From positions 1 to 64,000 of the forward strand of contig JACRMS010000020.1 in the NCBI GenBank assembly GCA_016214845.1: DNA of 64,000 nt. Reading direction: 5' to 3'. A program made the position numbers and the translations under genes. Of the stretch, positions 26,022 through 34,760 are shown one piece after another (position 1 is the stretch's first letter; each line of letters begins with the position of its first letter). Source of the DNA: Nitrospirota bacterium. GTDB taxonomy: Bacteria; Nitrospirota; Thermodesulfovibrionia; UBA6902. Below the pieces are notes generated by a model. The model worked only from the letters and a program-made list of their open reading frames with translations, did no database searches and had not been told where the DNA came from.

Positions 26022-27767
26022 TTATGTCAGAGGGGGTGCTTCTGAACTCTCCTCCATCGAGTTTAATTCTTTGAGTTGCAAAAGTTTATACCAGAAAAAC
26101 GGTGCCACTGGAGTACGAAAATGCCTGCATGCAATCAAGTCGATTGCTGAAATTCCTGCCTTACCCGCCGTTGACGAAGCGATGACATTGTGGCGTTCTG
26201 ATTTAAGAATGCCTTCCATCCGAGCGCGAAACTCTCTTGCATCATCTGGCAAAACAATCGGGGCTTCAGACTCTCCGCAATGATGATAAGCAGTCCAATA
26301 ATAAAGATGTTTGAAAAAGTCTTGATTTGTTGGATGCCATAGCTGAAGACATATCTCAGCGTAGTCCTTTTTTGAATTTTTCGTCAGCACATCATAGAGA
26401 TCGTGCCGTTCTAAAATTACAGACCATCCTGCAATCGTCGGTAGCAGCCAAGATGTGCTCATAAGACGAGTAGCAATCTCATCATCTCCGAAAACAGTTG
26501 CTTTGACCAAATCATCTGTTGAATCGGTACAGATTGGGAAATCTCGCTTGCGCTTAAAAGTGTAGTCAACGCGCTTGACTAGTTCAGCAAGCCAATTTTG
26601 AGCTTGAGAGATATTTCCTGTAAGAACCAACAGGAGCATTCCAAGCACAATGTCTACTATCTGGATATCAAGTCGAGGAGAGCCTGAAACAGGATTGTCT
26701 TTAAGCAATGCTGTCAGCCCGTCGGCAACAATAGCTGCGTTATTAAGCTCGGTCTTCCGGGTCTCCTCATCTCCTGCAGCGGCTAAAATTCGACAGAGTC
26801 CAATTGATGCAAGCAGACCAATTTGCTCAAAAACTACCAGAGAAAATTCAGCGTTTTCCCGGCAGTATCCGGATAACCCATCTTGCACATATAGATGCCC
26901 TTGAAGTTTCTCAAAGTACCGGTGAGCGACCGCATTATAGCTTTGAAATAGATCACTAAATTCCTGGTAATAACGACGTCTGTCGTTTTCTTCTTCTTGC
27001 TGTATTCGATGCCAGGACCAAAGCAAGGCGCGTTCTGAGGCTACAAGCGCCTGCTTCAAGTTGCCCTCTTCCTCTGACCATCGTGAAAAAACCTGTGCAG
27101 AAAGATTAATAACTCGTAAAGCTTTTACTATATATTGCGATCCGTTGCCGGTGTCCACCCGCTCACCTTCATCCGTCAATCTTAACTGCCGATGGAACAA
27201 TCGATATAAGTCCTTCTGGTCATAATCGAGTTCGCCCGCTAAGGCGAGGGCTTTCCTAAGATGCGCTCTATCTTCCGTGTTGAAAATATTTTCATTCAGC
27301 ATGTGTTGCTCAATGAGTGATGCAATCATGTCGCCACCCCAAAAGCTGAAAAGAGCCCGCATAGAGTGTTCCTTTGCGTAGTTATCCCAGTTGATCTGAG
27401 TATCTTGCTTTAAGTCACCTGTCGTAGCAAGGACGATTCTTTTCCTAATTGACTCGTGGGCGGGTTCAATATGCGTTTTCAAGTAAACATCAATAACTTC
27501 GTTCAAGCTCTGTCGAACAGACTGTGGGCCTGAATCCCACTCGCTACGGCCTATATCCCCACGCTTGATTACCAATAACAGCAATTCCTGAATGCCATCT
27601 TCAGGCGCAAGACCTACTGCTGCCAAATCAACACCGAATTGACGAATTCCGGTTTGCGGTTTTGAAATTGGAACGTAACCCATCACCATCAGAAGGTCTG
27701 GGAGAAGCTTATCAAATTCGTCCCGTTCCTTGAGACTTCGCAGGTACTGTGCAAGAATCAATTTCAT
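26022..27767 (-). CDS. Unknown protein with nuclease-like N-terminal domain, second gene of a two-gene operon
   Basis: The 581-aa protein has an N-terminal domain (about 1-165) with features reminiscent of restriction-endonuclease-like folds: a small-residue-rich segment with Asp (RQFGVDLAAVG) near residue 46, then strand-Lys (LLLLVIKRGD) near 68, a conserved-looking PQSVRQSLNEVIDVYL and RIVLATTGDLKQD. A canonical E/Q-x-K is replaced by V-x-K, so nuclease activity is unproven. The middle and C-terminal parts (about 180-560) are helix-rich with tetratricopeptide-like spacing and no known motif. It starts inside the stop of the upstream gene (4-bp overlap), is AT-rich relative to polX and uvrB, and lies between toxin-antitoxin genes. 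I do not recognise a named family. Confidence 0.5.
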   Translation of the reverse strand: MKLILAQYLRSLKERDEFDKLLPDLLMVMGYVPISKPQTGIRQFGVDLAAVGLAPEDGIQELLLLVIKRGDIGRSEWDSGPQSVRQSLNEVIDVYLKTHIEPAHESIRKRIVLATTGDLKQDTQINWDNYAKEHSMRALFSFWGGDMIASLIEQHMLNENIFNTEDRAHLRKALALAGELDYDQKDLYRLFHRQLRLTDEGERVDTGNGSQYIVKALRVINLSAQVFSRWSEEEGNLKQALVASERALLWSWHRIQQEEENDRRRYYQEFSDLFQSYNAVAHRYFEKLQGHLYVQDGLSGYCRENAEFSLVVFEQIGLLASIGLCRILAAAGDEETRKTELNNAAIVADGLTALLKDNPVSGSPRLDIQIVDIVLGMLLLVLTGNISQAQNWLAELVKRVDYTFKRKRDFPICTDSTDDLVKATVFGDDEIATRLMSTSWLLPTIAGWSVILERHDLYDVLTKNSKKDYAEICLQLWHPTNQDFFKHLYYWTAYHHCGESEAPIVLPDDAREFRARMEGILKSERHNVIASSTAGKAGISAIDLIACRHFRTPVAPFFWYKLLQLKELNSMEESSEAPPLT

Positions 27768-29719
27768 GATTCACCTCTTTTCGCAAGCCGAAACAATAGC
27801 CGACTTATTTCATACCCCACCGTATCGATTGCATGTCGTCTGGGTACCGCAACTTGATGTGAGAACGACTGGAGATAACTAGTGTCAGTATAGCCTCCGT
27901 CGTGAAAACTGAACGACCCGATTCCAGCTTTTATTGGTATATGAGTTACAAGCTGATGAAAGATGGATTGCTTTTGAGATTCCTCTGCCATTGTGTTCAT
28001 CTGCTTTGCACGTGCTTTTGCAAATTGACGCTGGAGGCTGGGTGGAGGTCTTAATTCTGAAAGACGCGGCAATGCTTCAAGTTTTCTAATACGGCTTTCG
28101 ATAGCTTCAATTATACTTGAGTAAAAAGCAATCAATTCACTCTCTTCTGTTAGCTTTTTTGCTGCCTCAAGTGCTTCGACTGTCGACTCCGGGAAGTCTT
28201 GTCCTATCTCTTCAACGAATAAGGAACGAACAATTCCGAATGTGCGATGCTCTGCATCTTTAGTTTTGAGAAAAGACATCGTGAGCGATAGAAGGTGATT
28301 CTCAGAGTAAACATACCCAAGCGTACGTCTTGCCAAAAACAGCAGATCGCTTAGCTCCGAGAGATCGAGCCGCGAACTGCTGTACTCTGGGTTTTTTAGT
28401 CCATGCACCCCTAAATAAGACAGTAATCCGGCAGCAGCGGAGGCAAGTCGTCTACTGTCTGAAAGAAACCAGTCAGTAATTATCTGAGAAAGCAATGCCG
28501 GGTGTTTGATCAGTTTAGATGTTGTCGAGTCAAACAACTTTGTCATCGACTTATCTTTCGGCGAGTTATCTGCGTTAGCTTGGACCCAATCAGTTAAGCA
28601 AGAGATAACAAACTGCTGCTGCGATTCGTCACTGATCAACTGATAAAGAACAGAATCGAAATTATCAATACCACCTTTTGTCTCCGGTAACAGTTTACAT
28701 AGCAATCGAACCCATTTGTTGAAGCTATCCGTCCCTTTCATCCCATTTGTATTCATCATCAACATACCAGCAATTGCGGCAAGAACATCTTGATCACCAG
28801 ACTCTCCAAGCTTAGTCAGGGTGTCATCAAATGCACCTATGACTGGAACGGCATGGGCTGCAACGGTTATAGCGGCATGACGAACTCGCTCAACGGGATT
28901 CGACATATTCATGATGACGATAGCTGATACTGCTGGAATTGCATCTGCTGTGATTATTGTCAACGCAAGCAGTCGCCCAAGAGTCCACAAGGCGGCACTC
29001 TTAAGAATTATGTTTGCGGCTTGCGTGTCTTCGAGTGCGAGTTTGACAGCTTCATTGGGTAATGATTTAGCAAGCGCCGAGAATACGACTGTATATAGGC
29101 CAGCCGTTGCTTCTGATATTTCAGATCTGAGGCGGACATGGATTGATTTACAGGTATCGGGCTGAACAACCAAAACCTTTTCAATGTTATTGAAAAACAT
29201 ACCAGCGGCAAGATCATTCTTGGTTTGTTCGTGTTGTGCAGAGCAGAGCGTAAAAATCCCGTCTACGGGTAAATTACTTATATAAGGCAGCGCAGCCTCT
29301 ACTACATGAAGAACATCAAATACCTGCATTGATTCATTTTCAATTGCGCTTGCAGCAATGGAAAATATATCTTCTGATTCATTGACAAAAGAGAGCAGGC
29401 CGCCTGATGCACTATCAGCCATGCCAATCTCGCATCGCCAAAGGTCATATGCTGTCCCAATCCACTTTTGAGCATCATCTGAGAATGCCTGCCGATTCTT
29501 CTGGAATACATACGCGGCAACGCAACGGTTCCGTGCCTCTATCGAGGGAAAGCGAAGAGTGTTACCATCGATGACGAAATCATCTGTTTCCTTGTGTGAT
29601 GATTTCAGATTTTCCGCATCTTCAACAGGTAGGTCGCAGATCAATTCCTCAGATTGTTTCATGTGAAGGTCAAACGCGCATTCACCGACTATTATCATTG
29701 ACTGATCTTTATCCTCCAT
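27764..29719 (-). CDS. Unknown large helical-repeat-like protein, first gene of a two-gene operon
   Basis: The 651-aa protein has no signal peptide and no catalytic motif that I can see. Many segments read as amphipathic helix pairs (for example AALWTLGRLLALTIITADAI, VRHAAITVAAHAVPVIGAF, LASAAAGLLSYLGVHGL), consistent with a HEAT/ARM-like solenoid between about 200 and 480. The last 70 residues are different: HQLVTHIPIKAGIGSFSFHD and DTVGYEISRLLFRLAKRG. Its gene overlaps the downstream nuclease-like gene by 4 bp, so they are expressed together. It may be a scaffold or sensor of a two-protein system; this is inference. Confidence 0.5.
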   Translation of the reverse strand: MEDKDQSMIIVGECAFDLHMKQSEELICDLPVEDAENLKSSHKETDDFVIDGNTLRFPSIEARNRCVAAYVFQKNRQAFSDDAQKWIGTAYDLWRCEIGMADSASGGLLSFVNESEDIFSIAASAIENESMQVFDVLHVVEAALPYISNLPVDGIFTLCSAQHEQTKNDLAAGMFFNNIEKVLVVQPDTCKSIHVRLRSEISEATAGLYTVVFSALAKSLPNEAVKLALEDTQAANIILKSAALWTLGRLLALTIITADAIPAVSAIVIMNMSNPVERVRHAAITVAAHAVPVIGAFDDTLTKLGESGDQDVLAAIAGMLMMNTNGMKGTDSFNKWVRLLCKLLPETKGGIDNFDSVLYQLISDESQQQFVISCLTDWVQANADNSPKDKSMTKLFDSTTSKLIKHPALLSQIITDWFLSDSRRLASAAAGLLSYLGVHGLKNPEYSSSRLDLSELSDLLFLARRTLGYVYSENHLLSLTMSFLKTKDAEHRTFGIVRSLFVEEIGQDFPESTVEALEAAKKLTEESELIAFYSSIIEAIESRIRKLEALPRLSELRPPPSLQRQFAKARAKQMNTMAEESQKQSIFHQLVTHIPIKAGIGSFSFHDGGYTDTSYLQSFSHQVAVPRRHAIDTVGYEISRLLFRLAKRGES

Positions 29720-29834
29720 ACCTCACCCCCTGCTCCCTCACAATCATCTCCTTCTCCCTCTCAATCTCTTCTATGAGTTGCCGTTCGCTGGGCAGATAGA
29801 GTTTATATCTTGAAGCGAAGAGCTGTTTGTTTTC
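29716..29834 (-). pseudogene. C-terminal remnant of a DUF1016/YhcG-like nuclease
   Basis: On the minus strand 29834-29716 reads KENKQLFASRYKLYLPSER followed by QLIEEIEREKEMIVREQG and a stop. This resembles the C-terminal tail of DUF1016 (YhcG-type PD-(D/E)XK) proteins, which often end with LP-S/T-E and a charged helix. No ATG lies upstream in frame; the frame continues directly from the zinc-ribbon gene's stop. I interpret it as a fragment left by recombination. Identification is from memory of the family and not proven. Confidence 0.45.
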
Positions 29835-29840
29835 CTTGCC

Positions 29841-30119
29841 TCATATCTCCGCTTCAGGGACCGCAACCTCTTCCCCGCACCCCGGACAGCGATAACGCCC
29901 TTTCCGCTCATCAACTGCTGAAAATCTCATTCCTGTGTCAACACCCGGTGTTGCTCGATTACTGACGATCAGAAATCCCTCGAAAGTTACGTCTTCCTCA
30001 ATATCGCAGCGAGGGCATGAGAGCAGCTCTCTGTCTTCACAAAACAATCCCATCTGTCTTTGCTGTTTTTTAATTGCCTGTATTTGTCTGGTCAGGGCGC
30101 GAATTTCTGATGACAACAT
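29841..30119 (-). CDS. Small zinc-ribbon protein paired with an RHH-like gene
   Basis: The 92-aa protein begins with a basic helix (MLSSEIRALTRQIQAIKKQQ), then has two CxxC pairs (SCPRCDIEED near residue 34 and YRCPGCGEE near 76) that can bind one zinc ion. The stretch between includes DTGMRFSAVDERKG. I do not recognise a function. It follows the RHH-like gene by 10 bp on the same strand, in the place where a toxin gene would be expected. Confidence 0.6.
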   Translation of the reverse strand: MLSSEIRALTRQIQAIKKQQRQMGLFCEDRELLSCPRCDIEEDVTFEGFLIVSNRATPGVDTGMRFSAVDERKGRYRCPGCGEEVAVPEAEI

Positions 30120-30129
30120 ACTTCCCCTT

Positions 30130-30420
30130 TTACGCTATCTTCAACTCTTTCCGGATATGCTCGGCGACCCACTGACGCACCAGGGTTTGATACGGGATAC
30201 CTTTTTGCGTAGCGACTTTTTTTATTGAGACAAGATACATCGGGTCGATCTTGATAGTTACGTTCCGCAGTTTTCTCTTCCGCTTTCGCGTTATGATGTC
30301 TCGTTTGAGTGCCTCGTCGAGGCTGACCGCAACGTCCTCTTCGATGATCTCGCCCAGGACGCCCCGTTTGTCGTAATATTCTTCGTCCGTTATTTTCTTT
30401 TTTGCCGCTCTGACTTTCAT
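30130..30420 (-). CDS. CopG/RHH-type DNA-binding protein (antitoxin-like)
   Basis: The 96-aa protein has a basic N-terminus, an acidic middle (EIIEEDVAVSLDEALKRD) and a C-terminal ribbon-helix-helix candidate (NVTIKIDPMYLVSIKKVATQ then GIPYQTLVRQWVAEHI). This resembles CopG-family antitoxins. The usual BrnT or RelE-like partner is absent and a zinc-ribbon gene follows. GGAG upstream of ATG supports the start. Confidence 0.7.
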   Translation of the reverse strand: MKVRAAKKKITDEEYYDKRGVLGEIIEEDVAVSLDEALKRDIITRKRKRKLRNVTIKIDPMYLVSIKKVATQKGIPYQTLVRQWVAEHIRKELKIA

Positions 30421-30565
30421 AAGTTTATCTCCTTCCGGGCATTACCTCCGATTGTATTACTTTGATTTATCTATGTCAAAGGTTTCAGAGTCGTGAACGG
30501 CAACTACTTCTTTGTTATTTTAAACATGCTACAATAATTCTGAATCTTTACAAAGAGGAATTACC

Positions 30566-32575
30566 TTGTTAGCTCAGCGTAAAAACTCCGGCACTTTTAA
30601 ACTGACCTCGGACTTCAAGCCCACGGGTGATCAGCCGAAAGCGATTGAGATGCTTAATGAAGGCATCCTGAAAAACCACAAGCACCAGGTGCTGTTAGGC
30701 GTCACGGGGTCCGGCAAGACATTTACGGTTGCTAACGTCATTGAGAATGTGAACAAACCGACTCTCGTCATCGCCCACAACAAGACCCTTGCTGCGCAGC
30801 TTTATGGCGAATTCAAGTCCTTCTTCCCTGAAAACGCGGTGGAATATTTTGTGAGCTTCTACGACTACTATCAGCCTGAAGCCTACCTGCCATCCACCGA
30901 CACGTATATTGAAAAAGACTCCATGATAAACGAGGACATTGACAGGCTGAGGCACGCGGCGACACGCTCCGTGCTGGAGAGAAACGACACTATTGTTGTC
31001 GCCTCGGTCTCGTGCATTTACGGCATCGGCTCGCCTGAGGATTATATGGGGATGCATCTTTTAATTGAGGAGGGGATGCGCACCGAGAGGGACGCGTTTT
31101 TGAGAAAGCTTGTGGACATGCTTTATGACCGCAGCGAGGATTTCAAACGCGGGACATTCAGGGTGCGGGGAGATGTTGTCGAGATATTTCCGTCGTTCTC
31201 CGGCGACAACGCGCTGAGGGTGGAATTCTTCGGCGACGACATTGACGGTTTGCATGAGTTTGATTCCCTCTCGGGCAGGGCCATCAGGCGTCTTGAAAAG
31301 ATCGCACTCTACCCGAACAGCCACTGGATAACGCCAAGGCCGAGAATTGAGCGTGCCATGAAAGAGATCAACAAAGAACTTGATGAACGGCTCACTTTTT
31401 TTCTCAGGCAGGACAAACACCTTGAGGCAAAGAGGCTTGAGCAGAAGACGCGCTTTGACATGGAGATGCTCAAGGAATTCGGATACTGCCACGGGATTGA
31501 AAATTATTCGCGTCACTTAAGCGGAAGGGCCCCGGGGGAGCCGCCGTTCTGCCTCATTGATTATTTCCCGGAAGACTTTCTCCTCATCATTGACGAATCT
31601 CACGCGACAGTCCCGCAGATCGGCGGGATGTACGAAGGCGACAGGTCGAGGAAACAGACGCTTATTGATTACGGCTTCCGCCTGCCGTCTGCGCTTGATA
31701 ATCGCCCGCTCAGGTTCAACGAATTTGAGCACAGGGTGAAGCAGGCGATCTACGTGTCTGCGACACCGGCTGAATATGAGATCAAAAAATCAAACCTCAG
31801 GATAGCGGAGCAGATCGTCAGGCCCACAGGTTTGATGGACCCCGTCATTGAAGTGCGTCCCGTTGCCGGGCAGATCGATGATCTACTCGGTGAGATCAGA
31901 ACGAGGGCCGAAAGAGGAGAAAGGGTCCTTGTGACCACGCTGACAAAGAAAATGGCCGAGGACATCACTGAGTATTATTCTGAATTGAATTTGAAGGCCC
32001 GTTATCTGCATTCGGACATTGACACCCTTGAGAGGGTGGAGATACTCAGAGACCTGAGGCTTGGAAAATTTGACGTGCTCATCGGGGTAAACTTACTGAG
32101 GGAAGGACTGGACATCCCGGAGGTATCGCTTGTCGCGATATTCGACGCTGACAAGGAAGGGTTTCTCCGTTCCACACGCTCACTGATCCAGACAATGGGC
32201 AGGGCAGCGAGAAACATTAACGGCATGGTCATATTCTACGCTGATAGAATTACAGGCTCGATGAAAAATGCCATGGACGAAACCAACAGACGGCGAAAGA
32301 TCCAGGAGGCCTACAACAAAAAGCACAACATAACGCCGACGTCTATCAAGAAGGAGATAACGAACATCCTCAGTTCAATCTACGAAGCGGACTACTGGAC
32401 CGTGCCTGTTGTGGCGGAGGAAAAGGTTGAATACGGCGATGAAGCAGCGATCAAAAAGCTTGAAGATGAAATGAAGCAGGCCGCGGCGAAACTCGATTTC
32501 GAAAAAGCCGCGGAGCTGAGAGACCGGATAAAGGCGATCAAGAACAAACTGATCGAACTGGGGATAAAGGCGTGA
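30566..32575 (+). CDS. uvrB: Excinuclease ABC subunit B
   Basis: Damage-verifying helicase-like subunit of nucleotide excision repair, 669 aa. Walker A is GVTGSGKT near residue 45, the beta-hairpin that probes DNA is [19 protein letters not shown] near 96, the motif [13 protein letters not shown] follows, and helicase motifs VI (QTMGRAARN) and IV-V are present. The C-terminal UVR domain ([20 protein letters not shown]) that binds UvrC closes the protein. The start is TTG preceded by GAGG; the next residues [12 protein letters not shown] fit family N-termini. Confidence 0.97.
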   Translation: MLAQRKNSGTFKLTSDFKPTGDQPKAIEMLNEGILKNHKHQVLLGVTGSGKTFTVANVIENVNKPTLVIAHNKTLAAQLYGEFKSFFPENAVEYFVSFYDYYQPEAYLPSTDTYIEKDSMINEDIDRLRHAATRSVLERNDTIVVASVSCIYGIGSPEDYMGMHLLIEEGMRTERDAFLRKLVDMLYDRSEDFKRGTFRVRGDVVEIFPSFSGDNALRVEFFGDDIDGLHEFDSLSGRAIRRLEKIALYPNSHWITPRPRIERAMKEINKELDERLTFFLRQDKHLEAKRLEQKTRFDMEMLKEFGYCHGIENYSRHLSGRAPGEPPFCLIDYFPEDFLLIIDESHATVPQIGGMYEGDRSRKQTLIDYGFRLPSALDNRPLRFNEFEHRVKQAIYVSATPAEYEIKKSNLRIAEQIVRPTGLMDPVIEVRPVAGQIDDLLGEIRTRAERGERVLVTTLTKKMAEDITEYYSELNLKARYLHSDIDTLERVEILRDLRLGKFDVLIGVNLLREGLDIPEVSLVAIFDADKEGFLRSTRSLIQTMGRAARNINGMVIFYADRITGSMKNAMDETNRRRKIQEAYNKKHNITPTSIKKEITNILSSIYEADYWTVPVVAEEKVEYGDEAAIKKLEDEMKQAAAKLDFEKAAELRDRIKAIKNKLIELGIKA

Positions 32576-32637
32576 GTCGCTGGTAACAGCCAGTAATTAT
32601 TTTGAAACCTATCATCATTAAATCCAACATCTTTTTA

Positions 32638-32667
32638 ATGACAACAGAAATTCCTGTAAGGTATAAT
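32638..32667 (+). promoter_or_regulatory. proB promoter, likely near-leaderless transcript
   Basis: ATGACA (32638-32643, 5 of 6 to the -35 consensus) and a perfect TATAAT (32662-32667) are 18 bp apart. The proB ATG begins only 9 bp after the -10, so the mRNA would start within a few bases of the codon. No ribosome-binding site of usual strength is visible before it. Confidence 0.55.
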
Positions 32668-32675
32668 CTTCTCAC

Positions 32676-33770
32676 ATGAAACGCCTTGTCATAAAAATCG
32701 GCAGTAACATCCTCGCCTCTGCGGAGCGGGGGTTGAATATTGAGCGGCTTCACGCGCTGGCAAAAGATATTTCTGAAGTAGTGGACGCCGGGCATAAAGT
32801 TGTGATCGTCTCCTCCGGCGCGGTTGCGGCGGGACTTAAGAAACTCGGGCTGAAGGAAAAACCCAGGGACATCAAACTCAAACAGGCCGCCGCCGCAATC
32901 GGTCAGTCCAGCCTGATGTGGGCGTATGAACAGAACTTCGCCGGATTTCAGAAAAAGGTCGCGCAGGTGCTTTTGACGAGAGACGATATCGAAAACCGCC
33001 AGAGGTATATCAACGCGAAAAACACCTTATTCACCCTGCTGAGTTACGATGTGATCCCAGTTATCAACGAAAATGATCCCGTAGCAGTTGATGAGATAAA
33101 GTTCGGGGACAATGACATGCTTGCCGCGCTTGTTGCAAGTCTTGTAGAAGCGGACATGCTGATCATCCTGTCGGATGTCGATGGGCTTTATTCAAAGAAC
33201 CCCGCGCACAAGGACGCGGAGCTCATCGGGTGTGTTAATGAGATCACATCCGGCATTGAAAAGATCGCGGGCGGCGCCGGCAGCGCCGTCGGTACCGGGG
33301 GGATGTATTCAAAAGTACTTGCCGCGAAACAGGCGAACAGCCACGGCATTCCCGTGGTGATAATGAACGGGAAAAAGGGCGGGCTTATCACGCGTCTTAT
33401 TAACGGTGAGAAGGCCGGGACATATTTTCAGCCCAAGGCGCAGCGCATCTCTTCAAAGAAAGGCTGGATCATATACGGGGTGAAATCAAAAGGCGTTATC
33501 CATCTTGATGACGGAGCGGTGAACGCGCTGACCACGCAGGGCAAGAGCCTTCTGCCTTCCGGCATTATAAAAATAGAAGGCGACTTTGAGGTCGGCGATT
33601 ACGTGAGGTGCGTTAATCAAGAGGGAAAGAAAGTCGCCAAAGGGCTGACCAACTATTCCTCAAAAGACCTCGAACGTATCAAAGGTAAAAAAACCTCCGA
33701 GATCGAGAAAGTCCTGGGATATAAATACTCCGACGAGGTTGTGCATAGAAACAACCTCGTTTTAGTTTAA
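32676..33770 (+). CDS. proB: Glutamate 5-kinase
   Basis: First enzyme of proline synthesis, phosphorylating glutamate. The 364-aa protein has an amino acid kinase domain (KIGSNILAS near 7, VSSGAVAAG near 46, NENDPVAVDEIKFGDND near 131, GTGGMYSKVLAAKQA near 208) and a C-terminal PUA domain (LLPSGIIKIEGDFEVGDYV near 288). Length is normal. The transcript is predicted to be leaderless or nearly so. Confidence 0.96.
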   Translation: MKRLVIKIGSNILASAERGLNIERLHALAKDISEVVDAGHKVVIVSSGAVAAGLKKLGLKEKPRDIKLKQAAAAIGQSSLMWAYEQNFAGFQKKVAQVLLTRDDIENRQRYINAKNTLFTLLSYDVIPVINENDPVAVDEIKFGDNDMLAALVASLVEADMLIILSDVDGLYSKNPAHKDAELIGCVNEITSGIEKIAGGAGSAVGTGGMYSKVLAAKQANSHGIPVVIMNGKKGGLITRLINGEKAGTYFQPKAQRISSKKGWIIYGVKSKGVIHLDDGAVNALTTQGKSLLPSGIIKIEGDFEVGDYVRCVNQEGKKVAKGLTNYSSKDLERIKGKKTSEIEKVLGYKYSDEVVHRNNLVLV

Positions 33771-33778
33771 CGACAAAG

Positions 33779-34000
33779 CTACTCTGAAGCGGCCCCGTTA
33801 ATGCAGTAGTAAATATTCCGGTTAAAATATTTTTTCTGCACATCACAGACGCCGCAGTTACATCCCTGCTTATCCGGCTTTGCAGCGCTCTTTCCCCTGG
33901 CGCAGAACAGCGCCTCTCCGCCTCCGGGATAAGTCAGGCACGAGCCGCAATATTTCATGCAGATATCTGCGTTCTCCTGGTTATCTTCTATTTTTGGCAT
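33779..34000 (-). CDS. DUF2769 small cysteine-rich protein
   Basis: The 73-aa protein has eight Cys spaced as in DUF2769: MKYCGSCLTYPGG, FCARGKS, GCNCGVCDVQKKY and YYCINGA. The family is small and common in methanogens and anaerobic bacteria; a metal or cluster site is likely but unproven. It sits immediately upstream of the 3' end of proB, convergent, and 11 bp after the pgl stop on the same strand. Confidence 0.85.
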   Translation of the reverse strand: MPKIEDNQENADICMKYCGSCLTYPGGGEALFCARGKSAAKPDKQGCNCGVCDVQKKYFNRNIYYCINGAASE

Positions 34001-34010
34001 GATATCCTCC

Positions 34011-34760
34011 TTAAATTTTCTTTTGCTTTAAAAGCGATGCCGCTCCTTCGTCTAACAGAAAACAAAGTTTTCCTTTTTCGGGTCTAACCATAGCTGCAGG
34101 AAGTGAAATATTTCCGCCTTCAATTACATCCTTAACAATTTTCGCCTTGCTGCTGCCGCTGACAAAAAACATGATATTTTCTGAATTATTGATCAAAGGA
34201 AAAGTTATCGTGATCCTTTCGTATAAGACAGCCTGCGATTGCGGGACCGGGATTGCCAGCCGCTTTGTTTCCTGAAGCGCGGTCGAATCAGGGAAAAGAG
34301 AGGCGGTATGTCCGTCTTCACCGATGCCGAGTAATACCAGGTCAAACCCCGGCAGCTTCACGTGCCATTTTTTAAAAAAGGCATTTAACTCTTCTTCATA
34401 TTTTCTGGCTACATCCTCCGGAGATGTGTCCGAGGTCAAAATCGGATGGATATTTTTTGGAAGTATGGGAATGTGCCGCAGGAGCGTCCGGTTGATCATG
34501 CGATGATTATTCCAGTCGTTTTCATAAGGGACAAAACGCTCATCGACCATGAATATGTGCGTCATGCCCCAAGGAAGGGTTTTATTCCAGGATAGTTTCT
34601 GATACAGGACCGCAGGGCTCTTGCCTCCAGACAGGGCAGCGGTAAAATATCCTCTTTCCTGAATTGCCGCTTGAGAGATCTCTTTCCATTTTTCGATGAC
34701 GAATTCAGCCATTTCGTCATCGTCCTTGAAGATGAGGACTTCCCTTACCATATCCTCCAT
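34011..34760 (-). CDS. pgl: 6-phosphogluconolactonase
   Basis: Second enzyme of the oxidative pentose phosphate pathway. The 249-aa protein has ALSGGKSPAVLYQKL near residue 42, the family motif VDERFVP near 71, LLGIGEDGHTASLFP near 147 and a Gly-rich SGSSKAKIVK. An in-frame ATG at 34751 with GGAGG just upstream is an alternative start. Its reading frame overlaps the zwf stop by 16 bp (from 34760), so the two enzymes of the same pathway are co-translated. Confidence 0.93.
   Translation of the reverse strand: MEDMVREVLIFKDDDEMAEFVIEKWKEISQAAIQERGYFTAALSGGKSPAVLYQKLSWNKTLPWGMTHIFMVDERFVPYENDWNNHRMINRTLLRHIPILPKNIHPILTSDTSPEDVARKYEEELNAFFKKWHVKLPGFDLVLLGIGEDGHTASLFPDSTALQETKRLAIPVPQSQAVLYERITITFPLINNSENIMFFVSGSSKAKIVKDVIEGGNISLPAAMVRPEKGKLCFLLDEGAASLLKQKKI

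Noticed and set aside
25940-26022. Integron attC site
   Set aside because: GTTATGC words near 25950 do not fit the GTTRRRY core and no integrase or paired half-site is present.
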